Positions 24,866 through 34,966 are shown, counted from the stretch's first letter. The stretch is 64,000 nt of DNA from Bog-756 sp963833585 (GCA_963833585.1 CAWHYF010000005.1:1116001-1180000), one strand, 5' to 3'. Made by a program: numbers and translations. Notes: generated from the sequence alone by a model not told the origin.

Positions 24866-26473
24866 GTGACCACGGAGCACACCGAAGGGGGCCCCGGACC
24901 CCGAACGTCGGGGCTCCGCACCGCCTCGGGCATGATCCGGCAGTGGGCCCGTGACACTCCGGACGCCCCCATGCTGACCGAGGGTGACACCACCCTGAGT
25001 TGGGCCGAGGTGTACCGCCGGGCCCGGCGGGTCAGCCATGAGCTGAGCCGGTCGGGGGTGGGTCCGGGTGACCGGGTGGCGTTCCTCGACCGCAACGGGA
25101 TCGAGTACTTCGAGGTGCTGTTCGGCTGCGCTCTGTTGGGGGCGGTCAGCGTGGCCGTGAACTGGCGCCTGGCGCCCGCCGAGATCGCCGCCGTGGTGGA
25201 GGACGCCGGCGCCCCCATCCTGTTCTACGGATCGGACTACGCCGCCACCGTCAAGGAGGTGGCCACCCTGGTGGACGGGGTGGACCGGTGGGTGCCCCTC
25301 GAGCAGTGGTCCGAGTGGCGGGACGCAGACGGGGTAGTCGAGCGCGACGACCCCGGCTTCGATCCGGGCCCGGACGACGCCGTCGTGCAGCTCTACACCT
25401 CGGGTACCACCGGGCTGCCCAAGGGGGCGGTGATCTCGGGGCGCAACATCTCGGCCATCCTCACCGAGGCCGAACGGGTCTTCCACATCGGGGCGGACAC
25501 GGTGTCGCTGGTGGCCATGCCCCTGTTCCACATCGGGGGTACCGGGTGGGCCTTGTGCGGAATGTCCCGAGGGGGCCACTCGGTGGTCCTGAAGGACGTC
25601 GACCCCGCCGAGGCCCTCCGGATCATCGAACAGCACCGGATCACCGAGACCTTCGTGGTCCCGGCGGTGCTGATGTTCCTGTTGTCCACCCCGACCCTGG
25701 CCAGCACCGACGTCAGCTCGCTGCGGACCGTCTTCTACGGCGCCTCGCCGATCAGCGAGGATGTGCTGGTCCGCTCGATGTCCGCCCTGGGCTGCGACTT
25801 CGCCCAGGTCTACGGGCTCACCGAGACGTCGGGGGCCATCACCTCGCTGATGCCGGGCGACCACGATCCCGACGGTCCCCGCAGCCACCTCCTGCGGTCG
25901 GCCGGGCGACCCTTCGAGCACATCGAGCTGCGGATCGTCGACACCGAGTCGGGTCGGGACCAACCGGTGGGAACCGTGGGCGAGGTGTGGACCCGCTCGG
26001 ACCAGAACATGCTGGGCTATTGGAACAAGCCCGAGGAGACGTCGGCGGCCCTCACCGGGGACGGGTGGCTCCGCACCGGGGATGCCGGGTGGCTCGATGC
26101 CGAGGGTTACCTGTTCCTCCACGACCGCATCAAGGACATGATCGTGTCCGGTGGGGAGAACGTGTATCCCGCCGAGGTGGAGAACGCCCTGCTGGCCCAT
26201 CCCGAGGTGGCCGACGCCGCGGTGATCGGCGTCCCCGATGACCGGTGGGGGGAGACGGTCAAGGGCATCGTGGTCAAAGCCGATGGCGCCGTGGCGGACG
26301 ACCGTGCGCTCGAGGCGGACATCATCGCCGCCACCCGAGACCGGCTGGCCCACTACAAGTGCCCGACCTCCATCGATTTCGTCGACGTCCTGCCCCGGAA
26401 CCCCTCGGGCAAGATCCTGAAGCGCGAACTGCGCCGGTCGTACTGGGACCAGAGCGATCGCAACATCCACTGA
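24866..26473 (+). CDS. Long-chain acyl-CoA ligase family (FadD-like)
   Basis: AMP-forming acid-CoA ligase of 535 residues. P-loop YTSGTTGLPKGAVIS, the YGLTETSGAI motif, hinge HDRIKDMIVSGGENVYPAEVE and catalytic lysine in NPSGKILKRELR are complete. GTG start 24866 is set by AAGGGGGA. It is a single-gene unit divergent from the MBL gene and convergent with xseB. The substrate is unknown; the N-terminal block resembles FadD13-type ligases. Confidence 0.93.
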   Translation: MTTEHTEGGPGPRTSGLRTASGMIRQWARDTPDAPMLTEGDTTLSWAEVYRRARRVSHELSRSGVGPGDRVAFLDRNGIEYFEVLFGCALLGAVSVAVNWRLAPAEIAAVVEDAGAPILFYGSDYAATVKEVATLVDGVDRWVPLEQWSEWRDADGVVERDDPGFDPGPDDAVVQLYTSGTTGLPKGAVISGRNISAILTEAERVFHIGADTVSLVAMPLFHIGGTGWALCGMSRGGHSVVLKDVDPAEALRIIEQHRITETFVVPAVLMFLLSTPTLASTDVSSLRTVFYGASPISEDVLVRSMSALGCDFAQVYGLTETSGAITSLMPGDHDPDGPRSHLLRSAGRPFEHIELRIVDTESGRDQPVGTVGEVWTRSDQNMLGYWNKPEETSAALTGDGWLRTGDAGWLDAEGYLFLHDRIKDMIVSGGENVYPAEVENALLAHPEVADAAVIGVPDDRWGETVKGIVVKADGAVADDRALEADIIAATRDRLAHYKCPTSIDFVDVLPRNPSGKILKRELRRSYWDQSDRNIH

Positions 26474-26509
26474 CCGGGCCCCGGGCCCGACGCTCCGCCT
26501 GGATGACCC

Positions 26510-26881
26510 TCAGAAGAGCCCGGGGGTCGGTCCGTCCGGCTCACGGGCGTCCTCCTCCAGCGGGTCGGCCTCGTCCTCCAGCTGGTCCTCCAGCTCGTCC
26601 ACCAGTTCGTCGTCCACGACCGGCTCGTCCTGCCCGATGGACTCGAGCCGGGGAACCAGCTCCTCGACCCGCATGCGGGTACGACGGAGCCGCCTATCCA
26701 GCTCGTCCACGATGTCGGTGGCCCGCTCCAGGCGCTCGACCAGTCGGTCGACGTCGACCACGCCCGTCTCGAACTCTTCGATAATGGTGTCCAGTTGGGC
26801 TCCGGCCTCCGAGTAGGTCAGCTCGGCCACCTCCGACCCGCCCCCGGTCGGGCTGGTGCCGCTTCCTGGTGTCGTCGCCAT
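26510..26881 (-). CDS. xseB: Exodeoxyribonuclease VII small subunit
   Basis: Small subunit of the nuclease that degrades single-stranded DNA in repair. The core TYSEAGAQLDTIIEEFETG and VDVDRLVERLERA are family-typical; the 123-residue protein has an unusually long acidic tail (residues 88-115, rich in Asp and Glu). The ATG overlaps the xseA stop by one base, so the subunits are coupled. Confidence 0.93.
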   Translation of the reverse strand: MATTPGSGTSPTGGGSEVAELTYSEAGAQLDTIIEEFETGVVDVDRLVERLERATDIVDELDRRLRRTRMRVEELVPRLESIGQDEPVVDDELVDELEDQLEDEADPLEEDAREPDGPTPGLF

Positions 26882-28326
26882 CACTGCTTCCCTTCGTCGT
26901 CGGATGGGTGGGTCGGGTGGGTGTGGTCGGAGACGATCGACGCCAACTCGCCGTCGGCCAACCGGGTGAGCATCCGGGACCCCGGGGGAAGTTCGGAGGC
27001 CGAGCGGACCACCCGCCCCGACGAGTCCCGGGTCACCGAGTAACCCCGTTCGAGTTGGCGCCGGTAGTCGTAGGCGCCGAGCAGACGCCGCCACTGCGCC
27101 ACCCTGAGGTCCTCCATCTCGAGGCGTCGGGACGGCGAGGCCACCAGGCGACGGCTACGCAGCTCCAGCGAGCTCCGGCCGACATCGAGGGACCGGAGCG
27201 CCGAGCGGGCCAAGTGGCTTCCCCGGGCGCCGAGGTGGCGTTCGTGGGTATCGACCTGGCCCCGTGCCGTGCCGCGCAGGGTGTGGGCCCGGTGCACCAG
27301 CCGGTCGGCGTGGCGGTCGAGCTGACGCCGGGCTCCGGTGACCATCCCGTGCCGATGCCGGTCGAGCGACCGCTCGGACCGGTCCAGCAGATCCCCGGCC
27401 AGACGGCCGGCCAACTGCCCGGCTTCGATGCCGGCCCGCCAGAACTCCACCGCCAGCTGCGACAGCTCCTGCCCGCACTCGGTCGGTGTGATGAAGGACC
27501 GGTTGGCCACCTCGTCGGCGACCGACTGATCCCCCGTATGGCCGATGCCGGTCCACACCGGGACGTCGCAGGTGGCGATGGCCCGCGCCACCGGCTCTCC
27601 GTCGAAGGCGGCCAGGTCGGCCTTGGACCCGCCGCCCCGGACCACCGCGATCAGGTCACAACCCCGGGGCTGGAGCCGCCGGATGGCCGACGCGATCGAC
27701 GCCGCCGCTTTGCGCCCCTGTACCTCGGTCGGGACCACCTCCACCGTGAAGGCCATGCCCGAAGCCTCCAGACGGCCCATGAAGTCGGCGAAGCCTTCGG
27801 TGCCGGGGCTGGCCACCAGCCCGATCCGAAGCGGAAGCCCGGGGACGGGGATGCGCCGGTTGCGGTCGAAGAGGTCCTCGTCGACCAGGGCCTTGATCAG
27901 GCGGGCCCGTTCGGCGGCGACCTTGCCCAGCAGCGCCTCGGTGTCGAGCTCGGAGAGGATGAAATTGATGTCCCCCCGGGGCTTGTAGAGCTGGACCTCG
28001 CCGCGCACCCGGACCACCAGTCCCGAATCGAGGACGATCCCCAGCCGGTCGAGCGTGGTGCGCACCCTGGTCCAGCGGCTCGACCAGCAGACCACTTTCA
28101 GGACAGGGGTCCCATGGTCCCGGGCGTTACGGGGATCGACCAGCTCGAGGTAGCAGTGCCCACGGGAGCTGACATTGATGGACCGGACCTCGCCGGACAC
28201 CCACAGGTCGCCCGGAAGTGCACCCTTCAGGGCCGCGTCGATCCGGAGGTAGAGGTCGCCGATCGAGAGCGAGTCGGGATCGGAGGACTGCGGTCCCAGC
28301 CGGGCGGAAGGTGAGCGGACGGCCAC
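26881..28326 (-). CDS. xseA: Exodeoxyribonuclease VII large subunit
   Basis: Catalytic subunit of exonuclease VII, 481 residues. N-terminal OB fold (LWVSGEVRSINVSSRGHCYL), catalytic domain with RIGLVASPGTEGFADF, VVRGGGSKADLAAFD and TGIGHTGDQSVADEVANRSF, then the long helical region that binds small subunits and a C-terminal segment LERGYSVTRD. Works with XseB, encoded immediately downstream. Confidence 0.96.
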   Translation of the reverse strand: MAVRSPSARLGPQSSDPDSLSIGDLYLRIDAALKGALPGDLWVSGEVRSINVSSRGHCYLELVDPRNARDHGTPVLKVVCWSSRWTRVRTTLDRLGIVLDSGLVVRVRGEVQLYKPRGDINFILSELDTEALLGKVAAERARLIKALVDEDLFDRNRRIPVPGLPLRIGLVASPGTEGFADFMGRLEASGMAFTVEVVPTEVQGRKAAASIASAIRRLQPRGCDLIAVVRGGGSKADLAAFDGEPVARAIATCDVPVWTGIGHTGDQSVADEVANRSFITPTECGQELSQLAVEFWRAGIEAGQLAGRLAGDLLDRSERSLDRHRHGMVTGARRQLDRHADRLVHRAHTLRGTARGQVDTHERHLGARGSHLARSALRSLDVGRSSLELRSRRLVASPSRRLEMEDLRVAQWRRLLGAYDYRRQLERGYSVTRDSSGRVVRSASELPPGSRMLTRLADGELASIVSDHTHPTHPSDDEGKQ

Positions 28327-28590
28327 GGCGCCACACTAGAACCCCACTGTGACGGTCTCGACGGACCTGGCAGGAGCCACCGGATGAGCTGAGCCGGACC
28401 GACGCCCGGAGCCACGCTGAACGGGCCGACCGGGGCTTCCCGAGCCGGGGGACCACGGGGCCACCGCCCGGCGGCCGAAATCCGGCTCCCCCAAGTGACC
28501 TGGCGGAGTGGACACCGGGCGAAAGCGGCCCAACGCCCCGTTCAAGGGGACACGGTGTCGAGCCGATGCTCATCGGAGGAACACGGGACG

Positions 28591-29850
28591 ATGGCGGGGA
28601 CGGACGGTGGAGAAGTGACGAGCACCCAGGTGGTCCCCGACCGACCCGACCGACGGCGCGGACCGACGGCGCCTGTGGCCCTGGGCACGGCGGCCTGGCT
28701 GGCGGTGGTCGTGGTGGCGGTCTGGCGAGCCCATCTGACGCTGTCGAACGGTTCGACCGGACTCGACCTCGAGCCCCTCCGGGGGGCGGGACTGGCGTTG
28801 CGCGCCGGCCGGCCCCTCTATTCGGTCCCCGAATTCGTCTACCCGCCCCCGGCGGCTCTGCTCGGCTGGCTGATCTCCTGGGCGTCGTTCCACTCGGTGG
28901 TGCTGCTCTTCACCTACTTCGAAGTCGCCGCCATCGGTCTGACCGTGTGGCTGCTCCGGGGCTGCCTCCGCCCGGTGCGCTGGCAGCTGTTGGAGAGCGC
29001 GGCGCTGGCCGGGTTGCTCCTCAGGGGCGACCTGGTCGGCTCGCTGCTCTGGCTGGACAACGCCAGCGTGCTCCTCCTCCTCCCGTGCGCCTTCGTCCTG
29101 TACCGATGGGGTGAGGGGCGGTGGAGAGCCGGGGCAGTCCTCCTCGGACTCAGCCTGTTACTCAAGCCGGTGCTCCTGCCCCTGATCGTCCTGCCCCTGG
29201 TGCTCCGGCGGTGGCGGACGGTGGCGCAGGCTCTCGGGGTTGCCTTGGTCGGCCTGCTCCTGTGCCTCCCGCTGGTCGACGGCGTCGGATCCGTCGTCGA
29301 CGTGGCCAAGAGGGTGGGTGGAGGATCGAGTCTGATCGGGCGGCGGGCGGTGTTCAACACCTCGATCGTCCAGTTGGGGCTGACCCACCACGTTCCCACC
29401 CTGCTGATCGTCGTGGCCCGGATCCTGGTGATCGTGGTGGCAGTCCTGGGCATCGCCCGGGTGGTGAGGGCGTCCACCCCACCTTCACGGCTGGTGGTGG
29501 GCTCACTCGGCGCCCTGGTCTTGAGCGCGGTGTTCCTGGCCGGGCCGCTGGCCGAGAACCACTACCTCCTGCTCTTGATCCCGGGAGGGATGATGATGGC
29601 CTCGGCCGACGACCGTCCAGCGCGAGCCCTGCTGGTCGGCGCGGTCCTGGTGGCCGCCTTTCCGGCTTCCGTGTTCGGCGGAATCGGGGACAGCGTGGTC
29701 AGCATGCAGGCCCGCTGCGTGATGATCGAGTTCCTGATCTTCGCGGCCGCATCCAAAGTCCTGCTGTCGTGCCCGGTGACGTCCGAACCATCGTCCGACG
29801 ACGCCGCCGCCGAGTCCGGCGACGGGGCGGTCGAGGTCCCGGTCGCCTGA
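28591..29850 (+). CDS. GT87-like polytopic glycosyltransferase (DUF2029)
   Basis: A membrane protein of 419 residues with about ten hydrophobic segments. The block RAGRPLYSVPEFVYPPPAA after the first span is typical of the GT87/DUF2029 polyprenyl-phosphate-sugar mannosyl- or arabinosyltransferases, which build cell-envelope glycans from the outer face. The start at 28591 follows GGAGGA at slightly long spacing. The acceptor and sugar are unknown. It is a single gene between xseA (divergent) and rnpB. Confidence 0.8.
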   Translation: MAGTDGGEVTSTQVVPDRPDRRRGPTAPVALGTAAWLAVVVVAVWRAHLTLSNGSTGLDLEPLRGAGLALRAGRPLYSVPEFVYPPPAALLGWLISWASFHSVVLLFTYFEVAAIGLTVWLLRGCLRPVRWQLLESAALAGLLLRGDLVGSLLWLDNASVLLLLPCAFVLYRWGEGRWRAGAVLLGLSLLLKPVLLPLIVLPLVLRRWRTVAQALGVALVGLLLCLPLVDGVGSVVDVAKRVGGGSSLIGRRAVFNTSIVQLGLTHHVPTLLIVVARILVIVVAVLGIARVVRASTPPSRLVVGSLGALVLSAVFLAGPLAENHYLLLLIPGGMMMASADDRPARALLVGAVLVAAFPASVFGGIGDSVVSMQARCVMIEFLIFAAASKVLLSCPVTSEPSSDDAAAESGDGAVEVPVA

Positions 29851-29990
29851 GTAGCTCCCTTGCCCAGGCCCGGATTGGTGCTGATCGCCGGCGGGTTGCC
29901 CGTGCCCGGTCGTGCCTGAGCAGCGGCCAGAAACCACGCTCCGGGCCGTGCCGGGTTGCGGAGCGGGCGGTGTGTGGGACGATGGAGATG

Positions 29991-30383
<393 letters not shown>

Positions 30384-30478
30384 CACCAACGCCTCTGACC
30401 TGGAGGTCTGACCGCCACCCCCGATCCGAGAAGGGTTCAAGGGGCGCAACTGGGGCACAATCGGACTATCCGGGCGCC

Positions 30479-30890
30479 TCAGAGGCGGTGTCGTAGGACT
30501 TCGGGAGCGAGCACCCGGTCGAGGACGACAGCGGGCACGTCCCGATCGTCACGGAGCCAGTGGGCGTAGACCCGTTGGACCGCTTCCACCGTGTCGCCGA
30601 GGTGTCCGGCGACGGTTGTGATCGGGCGCCCCCTCGGCCAGCATCGAGCTTGTTGCGAAGTGGCGCAGACTGTGGAACCGGAACCGGTCCTCAGCCATCC
30701 CGGCCCCACGGAGAGCCGGCCGCCGCGCCGAGACGTAGAAGGCGTCCCGGCGCATCAAGGGGACGCCTCGGCCGCCCTGAACCAGACACCACCGGCCTGG
30801 TGGTCTCGGAGGTGTCGACGGAGTTCAAGGACGACGGCCCCGGGAAGCGCCACGTCCTGGCCTGGAAGTGCCCTAATCACGGGTAGAGAA
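30479..30890 (-). pseudogene. Broken tyrosine recombinase (phage-type integrase), C-terminal part
   Basis: Only the catalytic half remains, spread over two frames with shifts near 30757 and 30640. Read across them: LPGAVVLELRRHLRDHQ, FYVSARRPALRGAGM, FRFHSLRHFATSSMLAEGAP, then VAGHLGDTVEAVQRVYAHWL with the active-site Tyr, and RDDRDVPAVVLDRVLAP. The HxLRH box and Tyr are kept, but the N-terminal core-binding half is gone. It lies 95 bp after rnpB and points towards it, a common place and orientation for an island integrase next to its attachment site. It looks like an ordinary actinobacterial integrase, not an integron IntI. Confidence 0.85.
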
Positions 30891-30898
30891 CCGCCATT

Positions 30899-30917
30899 GA
30901 CCCGGCGATCTGGGGCA
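30899..30917. repeat. Dispersed repeat core, GACCCGGCGATCTGGGG
   Basis: Copy of the short island repeat (class B) whose shared core is GACCCGGCG(A/T)T-n-TGGG. Other copies are at 39479, 39898, 43559 (plus orientation) and 34341, 34937, 35933 (minus orientation). This copy lies between the integrase remnant and the first island methyltransferase. Confidence 0.5.
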
Positions 30918-30928
30918 GGCTGGCGACT

Positions 30929-31771
30929 GTGGAAGCCAGCGAAAGCGACCGTTTGGCAGCGCGCCCTCTGGCCCTGCAGCGTTCGAGGTTGTTCGACCAG
31001 CAAGCTGAGGCGTATGACCGGTTCCGGCCGACCTATCCCGATGCGGTGATCGACGAGCTGCTCGGTCCGGTACCTGCGGGCCTGGACGTTCTCGACGTGG
31101 GTTGTGGCACCGGGATCGCTTCACGGCAGATTGCCCAGCGTGGCGCCAAGGTGCTGGGGGTGGAACTCGCTCCGCGAATGGCGGAGATCGCCCGCGGTCA
31201 TGGGGTCGACGTGGAGATCGCTGCCTTCGAAGCCTGGGACGCGGCTGGTCGCACCTTCGACCGGGTGACCTCGGCGCAAGCCTGGCACTGGCTCGACCTC
31301 CCTATCGCCACCGCCAAAGCGGCCTCTGTGCTGCGGCCGGGCGGCAAGCTCTGTTTGATCTGGAACGCGGGGTGTCAGCCCGATGATCTGGCCGATGCTC
31401 TCGAGGATCTGTACGCGAGAGTCGTGCCGCCCGGCGGTCACCGTCTGTTTCTGGGGTACGCGGCCAGCCGGTCATCCGACGTGAAGACCGGACTCGACTC
31501 GGAGATCGACGCCATCTCAGCTGTACCCGGCCTTGGTGCGCCGACAGAGAAGTGGTTCCCCTGGACGCGGGCCTACCAGCGGGATGAGTGGCTGGACCAG
31601 CTCGTGTCACGGAGCGATCACAACGCCCTCGAACCAACAGTTCGAGGGCGCCTGTTCGAAGGCATCGGCGCCGCCATCGACGATCACGGCGGCTCGTTCG
31701 TCATGAACTTCGAGACCGTCCTGATCACCGCGGCTCGGCTGGTGTTGCCCCGGGCCGCGGTCTGGAAGTGA
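30929..31771 (+). CDS. Class I SAM-dependent methyltransferase
   Basis: A 280-residue methyltransferase of the Methyltransf_11 type. The SAM-binding motif VLDVGCGTGIASRQIAQRGA is at about residue 54, motif II follows in GVELAPRMAEIARGHG, and AQAWHWLDL sits before motif IV. The start is GTG 30929. First intact gene of the island, with lower GC than the backbone. The acceptor is unknown. Confidence 0.88.
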   Translation: MEASESDRLAARPLALQRSRLFDQQAEAYDRFRPTYPDAVIDELLGPVPAGLDVLDVGCGTGIASRQIAQRGAKVLGVELAPRMAEIARGHGVDVEIAAFEAWDAAGRTFDRVTSAQAWHWLDLPIATAKAASVLRPGGKLCLIWNAGCQPDDLADALEDLYARVVPPGGHRLFLGYAASRSSDVKTGLDSEIDAISAVPGLGAPTEKWFPWTRAYQRDEWLDQLVSRSDHNALEPTVRGRLFEGIGAAIDDHGGSFVMNFETVLITAARLVLPRAAVWK

Positions 31772-31836
31772 CACCCCGACCCGGTGGTAGGGGATGGCCG
31801 TGCCGCATCGGATAGCAGTCGGATACTCCGCCCGTC

Positions 31837-32229
31837 CTAGCCCCGAGGTGCGAAGAACTCGAGTGCGATGTTGTCGGGGTCTCGAAATGACAATGCCGAG
31901 TAGGAAGGTGCGTCCACGATGCCACCGTTGGGGATGCCGAGCTCGTTCAGGCGGATTTCCCACGCTTTCAACTCATCGCGGTTGGCACAGCCGAAAGCCA
32001 GATGATCGAGACCCGGCCGGCGCTCGTTGAACGGCTGAGTGCTGTTCAAATCAGGGAACTGAGTTAGACCGACGATCGTGTCGCTCGTAAGCCAAGCGAC
32101 ACGCTTGAAGGGACCTGCGTCCTCGTCAAGGATCGGGTCCGAGCCGAACAGAGCCTTGTACCAAGGCACACTCCGTTCGAGGCTCGTAACCGTTAGCGCC
32201 ACGTGAGTGATCGCAGGGAACTCTGGCAT
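31837..32229 (-). CDS. VOC/glyoxalase-superfamily protein
   Basis: A 130-residue vicinal-oxygen-chelate protein with two beta-alpha-beta-beta-beta modules. Candidate metal ligands are His9 (ITHVALTV), His in PGLDHLAFG and Glu in NIALEFF, so a dioxygenase, glyoxalase or isomerase activity is possible. Its ribosome site is weak. Single-gene unit in the island. Confidence 0.88.
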   Translation of the reverse strand: MPEFPAITHVALTVTSLERSVPWYKALFGSDPILDEDAGPFKRVAWLTSDTIVGLTQFPDLNSTQPFNERRPGLDHLAFGCANRDELKAWEIRLNELGIPNGGIVDAPSYSALSFRDPDNIALEFFAPRG

Positions 32230-32535
32230 GTCTTTTCGGCACCTCGTGAAGGCAGCGAATGCCGCGTCTTTTGGCTGGCAACCCTCTGGGACCAGAAGCT
32301 ATCTGGCACCACAAGTCCCCGCGCTAATTGTGGCCCAAGTTCCGGTGTTTAGGGCGACCCCCAGGGGCTTCACCCGAACCTCCGGATGCACCGTTTCTGT
32401 AACGACCGGTCGGACCAATAAATGGGTGTTTTTCTGATATGGTGACGAGCCACCTGGCAACGGTAAGCAGGCACCAGCTCAGTGTGACAAGGGTGACTTG
32501 TGCCCAGCGGACAGCTGTCTGAATGGGGAGGATGG
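32230..32535. other. Intergenic region upstream of the substrate-binding lipoprotein gene
   Basis: 306 bp with no supportable gene. It is AT-richer than its surroundings (about 32411-32450), and TGATATGGT near 32434 is a possible extended -10 for the downstream gene. Nothing else recognisable. Confidence 0.4.
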
Positions 32536-33861
32536 ATGAACATCACGACATCGCGCCACATCTGGCTCACGCGGCGAAGCACGACTGCAGACGGTCAGCC
32601 GACGGGATTTCGACGAGGCCGTCGTCTCCGGGTGCTCGGTGGGTTGAGCATCGGGACGGTGTTGATCCTCGCCGGCTGCTCGTCAAACTCGGCGACATCT
32701 TCGTCGACCACCGCCTCAACGGGCGGGTCGAGCGGCGGGAAGACTCCCATCACGATCGCGTTGGTGACCTCGTTGACCGGGCCGGGAGCGGATCAGTTCG
32801 TCCCTGGCCCCGATGCGTTCAATGCACGGATCGACGACCAGAACGCCATGGGGGGCGTCAACGGTCACATGATCAAGGGAATCGTCGTCGACGACCAGAC
32901 CACCCAACCGACCCTGGGCATCCAGAGCGCTCTCTCGAAGGGCGCGTTCGGAATCGTGGCGGAGAGCCCGCTGTTCTTCAGCGGTGCCAAGATCCCCCAG
33001 CAACAAGGCGTCCCTGTCACCGGGGGCTCCGTCGATGGACCTGAGTGGGGTCAGCAGCCGTACACCAACATGTTCGCTGCCGACACGGGCAGCGTCGATC
33101 CGACACAGCCTGCGAGCACGTTGCCAGGCAAGTTCATGAAGCAGCACGGGGGCACGATTCTCGGTACGTACGGCTATCCCATCGGCGGCACGTCGAAGGT
33201 CGGTGCGGTAAATGCGTCGAAGTCGTTCGAGCATGCGGGCGGCACCACCGGCGTGCTCAATACGACCGTTCCCCTTGCCTCAGTCGACTTCACCGGTGAT
33301 GCGATTGTGGCAAAGCAGAAGCAGGTCGATGCCGTGTATCCCGACATGGGTAACCAGTCCAACGACGCGCTCGTTACCGCATTCCAGCAGGAGGGTGTCA
33401 ACCCGAAGGTCACCCTTCTTCCGACCGGGTACCAGCAGGACGTGGTGTCGTCGCCTGCGTGGCACAGTCTCCAAGGGACGTATTTCGCCTCGATGTTCCG
33501 GCCGTTCTCCGCGCCCAACGCGGGTACCGAGGCTATGGACGCCGCTATGAAGAAGTATGCCCACTGGACGAATGGCCAGTTTCCGACCTTTGCGGAATAC
33601 GAGGCGTGGGTCGGGGCCGACCTGATGATCCAGGGCCTGGAGCTGGCAGGAAGTAATCCGACGCGGTCCAACGTCATCAAAGATCTGCGGGCCATCAAGT
33701 CCTACAGTGCGAACGGGATCGATCCCGTGTCAATCGACTACTCGACGGTGTTCGGGCATTCGGCATCCCCGGACTGCAGGTGGTATCTACGGGCGGAGTC
33801 CTCCGGATTCAAACTCGTCTCCCCGACTCCCGAGTGCGGGACGTGGATGAGCGGAAGCTGA
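32536..33861 (+). CDS. Branched-chain amino acid-type ABC substrate-binding lipoprotein
   Basis: A 441-residue exported lipoprotein. The signal peptide RRLRVLGGLSIGTVLILAGC ends in a lipobox (LAGC), followed by a Ser/Thr-rich linker and a type 1 periplasmic binding fold (ITIALVTSLTGPGADQFVPG). This family captures amino acids, amides or small acids for an ABC importer. No permease or ATPase genes are adjacent, so it is an orphan receptor here. ATG 32536 follows GGGGAGG. Confidence 0.88.
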   Translation: MNITTSRHIWLTRRSTTADGQPTGFRRGRRLRVLGGLSIGTVLILAGCSSNSATSSSTTASTGGSSGGKTPITIALVTSLTGPGADQFVPGPDAFNARIDDQNAMGGVNGHMIKGIVVDDQTTQPTLGIQSALSKGAFGIVAESPLFFSGAKIPQQQGVPVTGGSVDGPEWGQQPYTNMFAADTGSVDPTQPASTLPGKFMKQHGGTILGTYGYPIGGTSKVGAVNASKSFEHAGGTTGVLNTTVPLASVDFTGDAIVAKQKQVDAVYPDMGNQSNDALVTAFQQEGVNPKVTLLPTGYQQDVVSSPAWHSLQGTYFASMFRPFSAPNAGTEAMDAAMKKYAHWTNGQFPTFAEYEAWVGADLMIQGLELAGSNPTRSNVIKDLRAIKSYSANGIDPVSIDYSTVFGHSASPDCRWYLRAESSGFKLVSPTPECGTWMSGS

Positions 33862-33880
33862 TCCACTTACGGAGCGGCAC

Positions 33881-33990
33881 TCAGGGCTCTGCAAATGCCC
33901 TCTACCGCGTGGCCCATATCCAAGTGGGGCATGCCCTCGACCTTCCAGTTGAGGGCAGGCCAAAGCGCCACCTTCCCGGCGTTGTGGGGC
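33881..33990. repeat. Dispersed palindromic repeat, long form (class A copy 1)
   Basis: About 110 bp, matched by eye with 51578-51687: both contain CCCATATCCAA then GGGGCATGCC. The right half (33925-33990) is a member of the 60-bp hairpin family found at 36491, 37266, 41125, 46346, 49780 and 51622, and ends in CCCGGCGTTGTGGGG. Confidence 0.65.
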
Positions 33991-34030
33991 ATCCTCCTCG
34001 GCCATCAGCGAGTCGTCTCGCCTCTTTGGG

Positions 34031-34297
34031 CTAAGGGTTGATCGTGAGCGTCAGCGTCTGTGTCGCCGGGGTCTTCTGTGAGTGACTGGAGTCCAAACAC
34101 TTCACCGTGATGGTGAAGGTGCTTTTGTCCAGTCGATACTTTGTCGGCCACAAGCTCTTTGCTGATGTTCGGGTGACAGCCACCGACAGTGATTGGTCCT
34201 CCGGGGAGGGCAAGAAGGTCAACGGACCTATTGAGGGATTTGTCCTCGCTATGAGTGGGAGGGTCGCTGGCCTCGATGAGTTGAAAGGGGAAGGCAT
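34031..34297 (-). pseudogene. Fragment of a secreted Ig-like (putative He_PIG type) domain protein
   Basis: An open frame of 88 residues whose last third, TFTITVKCLDSSHSQKTPAT then QTLTLTIN, reads like the end of a bacterial Ig-like domain. There is no signal peptide or domain start, and no ribosome site, so I take it as the 3' remnant of a larger surface protein. The opposite strand also has a short open frame (34107-34331) with less support. Confidence 0.4.
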
Positions 34298-34340
34298 GGC
34301 CTTGGTGCACGAGCGTGCGGTGAACCTGTAGAACAGAGGA

Positions 34341-34365
34341 GCACAACGCCGGGTCGGCGGGACAC
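34341..34365. repeat. Dispersed repeat core (class B, minus orientation)
   Basis: On the minus strand it reads GTGTCCCGCCGACCCGGCGT followed by TGTG, close to the copy at 39479. It lies between the Ig-like fragment and the PH-domain gene. Confidence 0.5.
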
Positions 34366-34394
34366 TTCCCGCCCGTCAACCTCTGATCTCGCCT

Positions 34395-34904
34395 TCATTC
34401 ATCTTGACGGGGCAAGCGAGGCGGACCCTCCGCAGAGTCAAGCCTGCGCGGCGTCGGCTTGATAACCCTCTTCAGACGCTGTCTCAGTTCGCCGTTCAAT
34501 CTGATGACGGTTGCTTCGGCTTTCTCATATTTGAGAGACGTGAATCCGTAGATCCAAAGGCTCTTGCCATTGACTAAGCAAATCGTCGGGCGGTAGAAAG
34601 TCATTCCGTCTCCGGACTTCCTCCTCACCTCAAACGCCTCGATATCGCCCCAACCCACCCGGTGGTCAATGAAGACGCCTCGAACAAGGATTCCTTGAGC
34701 GTCAAGGTCGATCGTGGCGGACCGGCGGACACGGAATATCCACATGAGGAGCAATGCCAAACCAACGGGGACGAACATCTCAGTCCACACCCAGCCGCCT
34801 CGCTGTACAAGGGGCCCGAGAACGCCAACGATGATGCATGCAAGGCCTAGTAGAACGAAGAACGTACGCTTTGACCCAATGGTGTCGCTTTGGAGTTGAC
34901 CCAT
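34395..34904 (-). CDS. PH-domain (bPH_6-like) membrane protein
   Basis: A 169-residue protein with two N-terminal membrane spans (about residues 14-32 and 42-56), then a small bacterial PH-like beta domain: RRSATIDLDAQGILVRGVF, VGWGDIEAFEVRR and a C-terminal helix. Molecular role unknown. Two more small PH-like genes follow within 1 kb. Confidence 0.75.
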   Translation of the reverse strand: MGQLQSDTIGSKRTFFVLLGLACIIVGVLGPLVQRGGWVWTEMFVPVGLALLLMWIFRVRRSATIDLDAQGILVRGVFIDHRVGWGDIEAFEVRRKSGDGMTFYRPTICLVNGKSLWIYGFTSLKYEKAEATVIRLNGELRQRLKRVIKPTPRRLDSAEGPPRLPRQDE

Positions 34905-34936
34905 TTACCCATCTTGCAATGAGTCGAGGGGGAATC

Positions 34937-34966
34937 GGGGTATCCCAGAACGCCGGGAGTGGGCGC
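34937..34966. repeat. Dispersed repeat core (class B, minus orientation)
   Basis: On the minus strand: ACTCCCGGCGTTCTGGGATA followed by CCCC, sharing CCCGGCG-n-T-n-TGGGATACCCC with 39479-39510. Located exactly between two PH-like genes. Confidence 0.55.

Noticed and set aside
30384..30478. tRNA-like GGTTCAA sequence after rnpB as an attachment tRNA
   Set aside because: No cloverleaf can be drawn around it; only a short resemblance to a T-loop.
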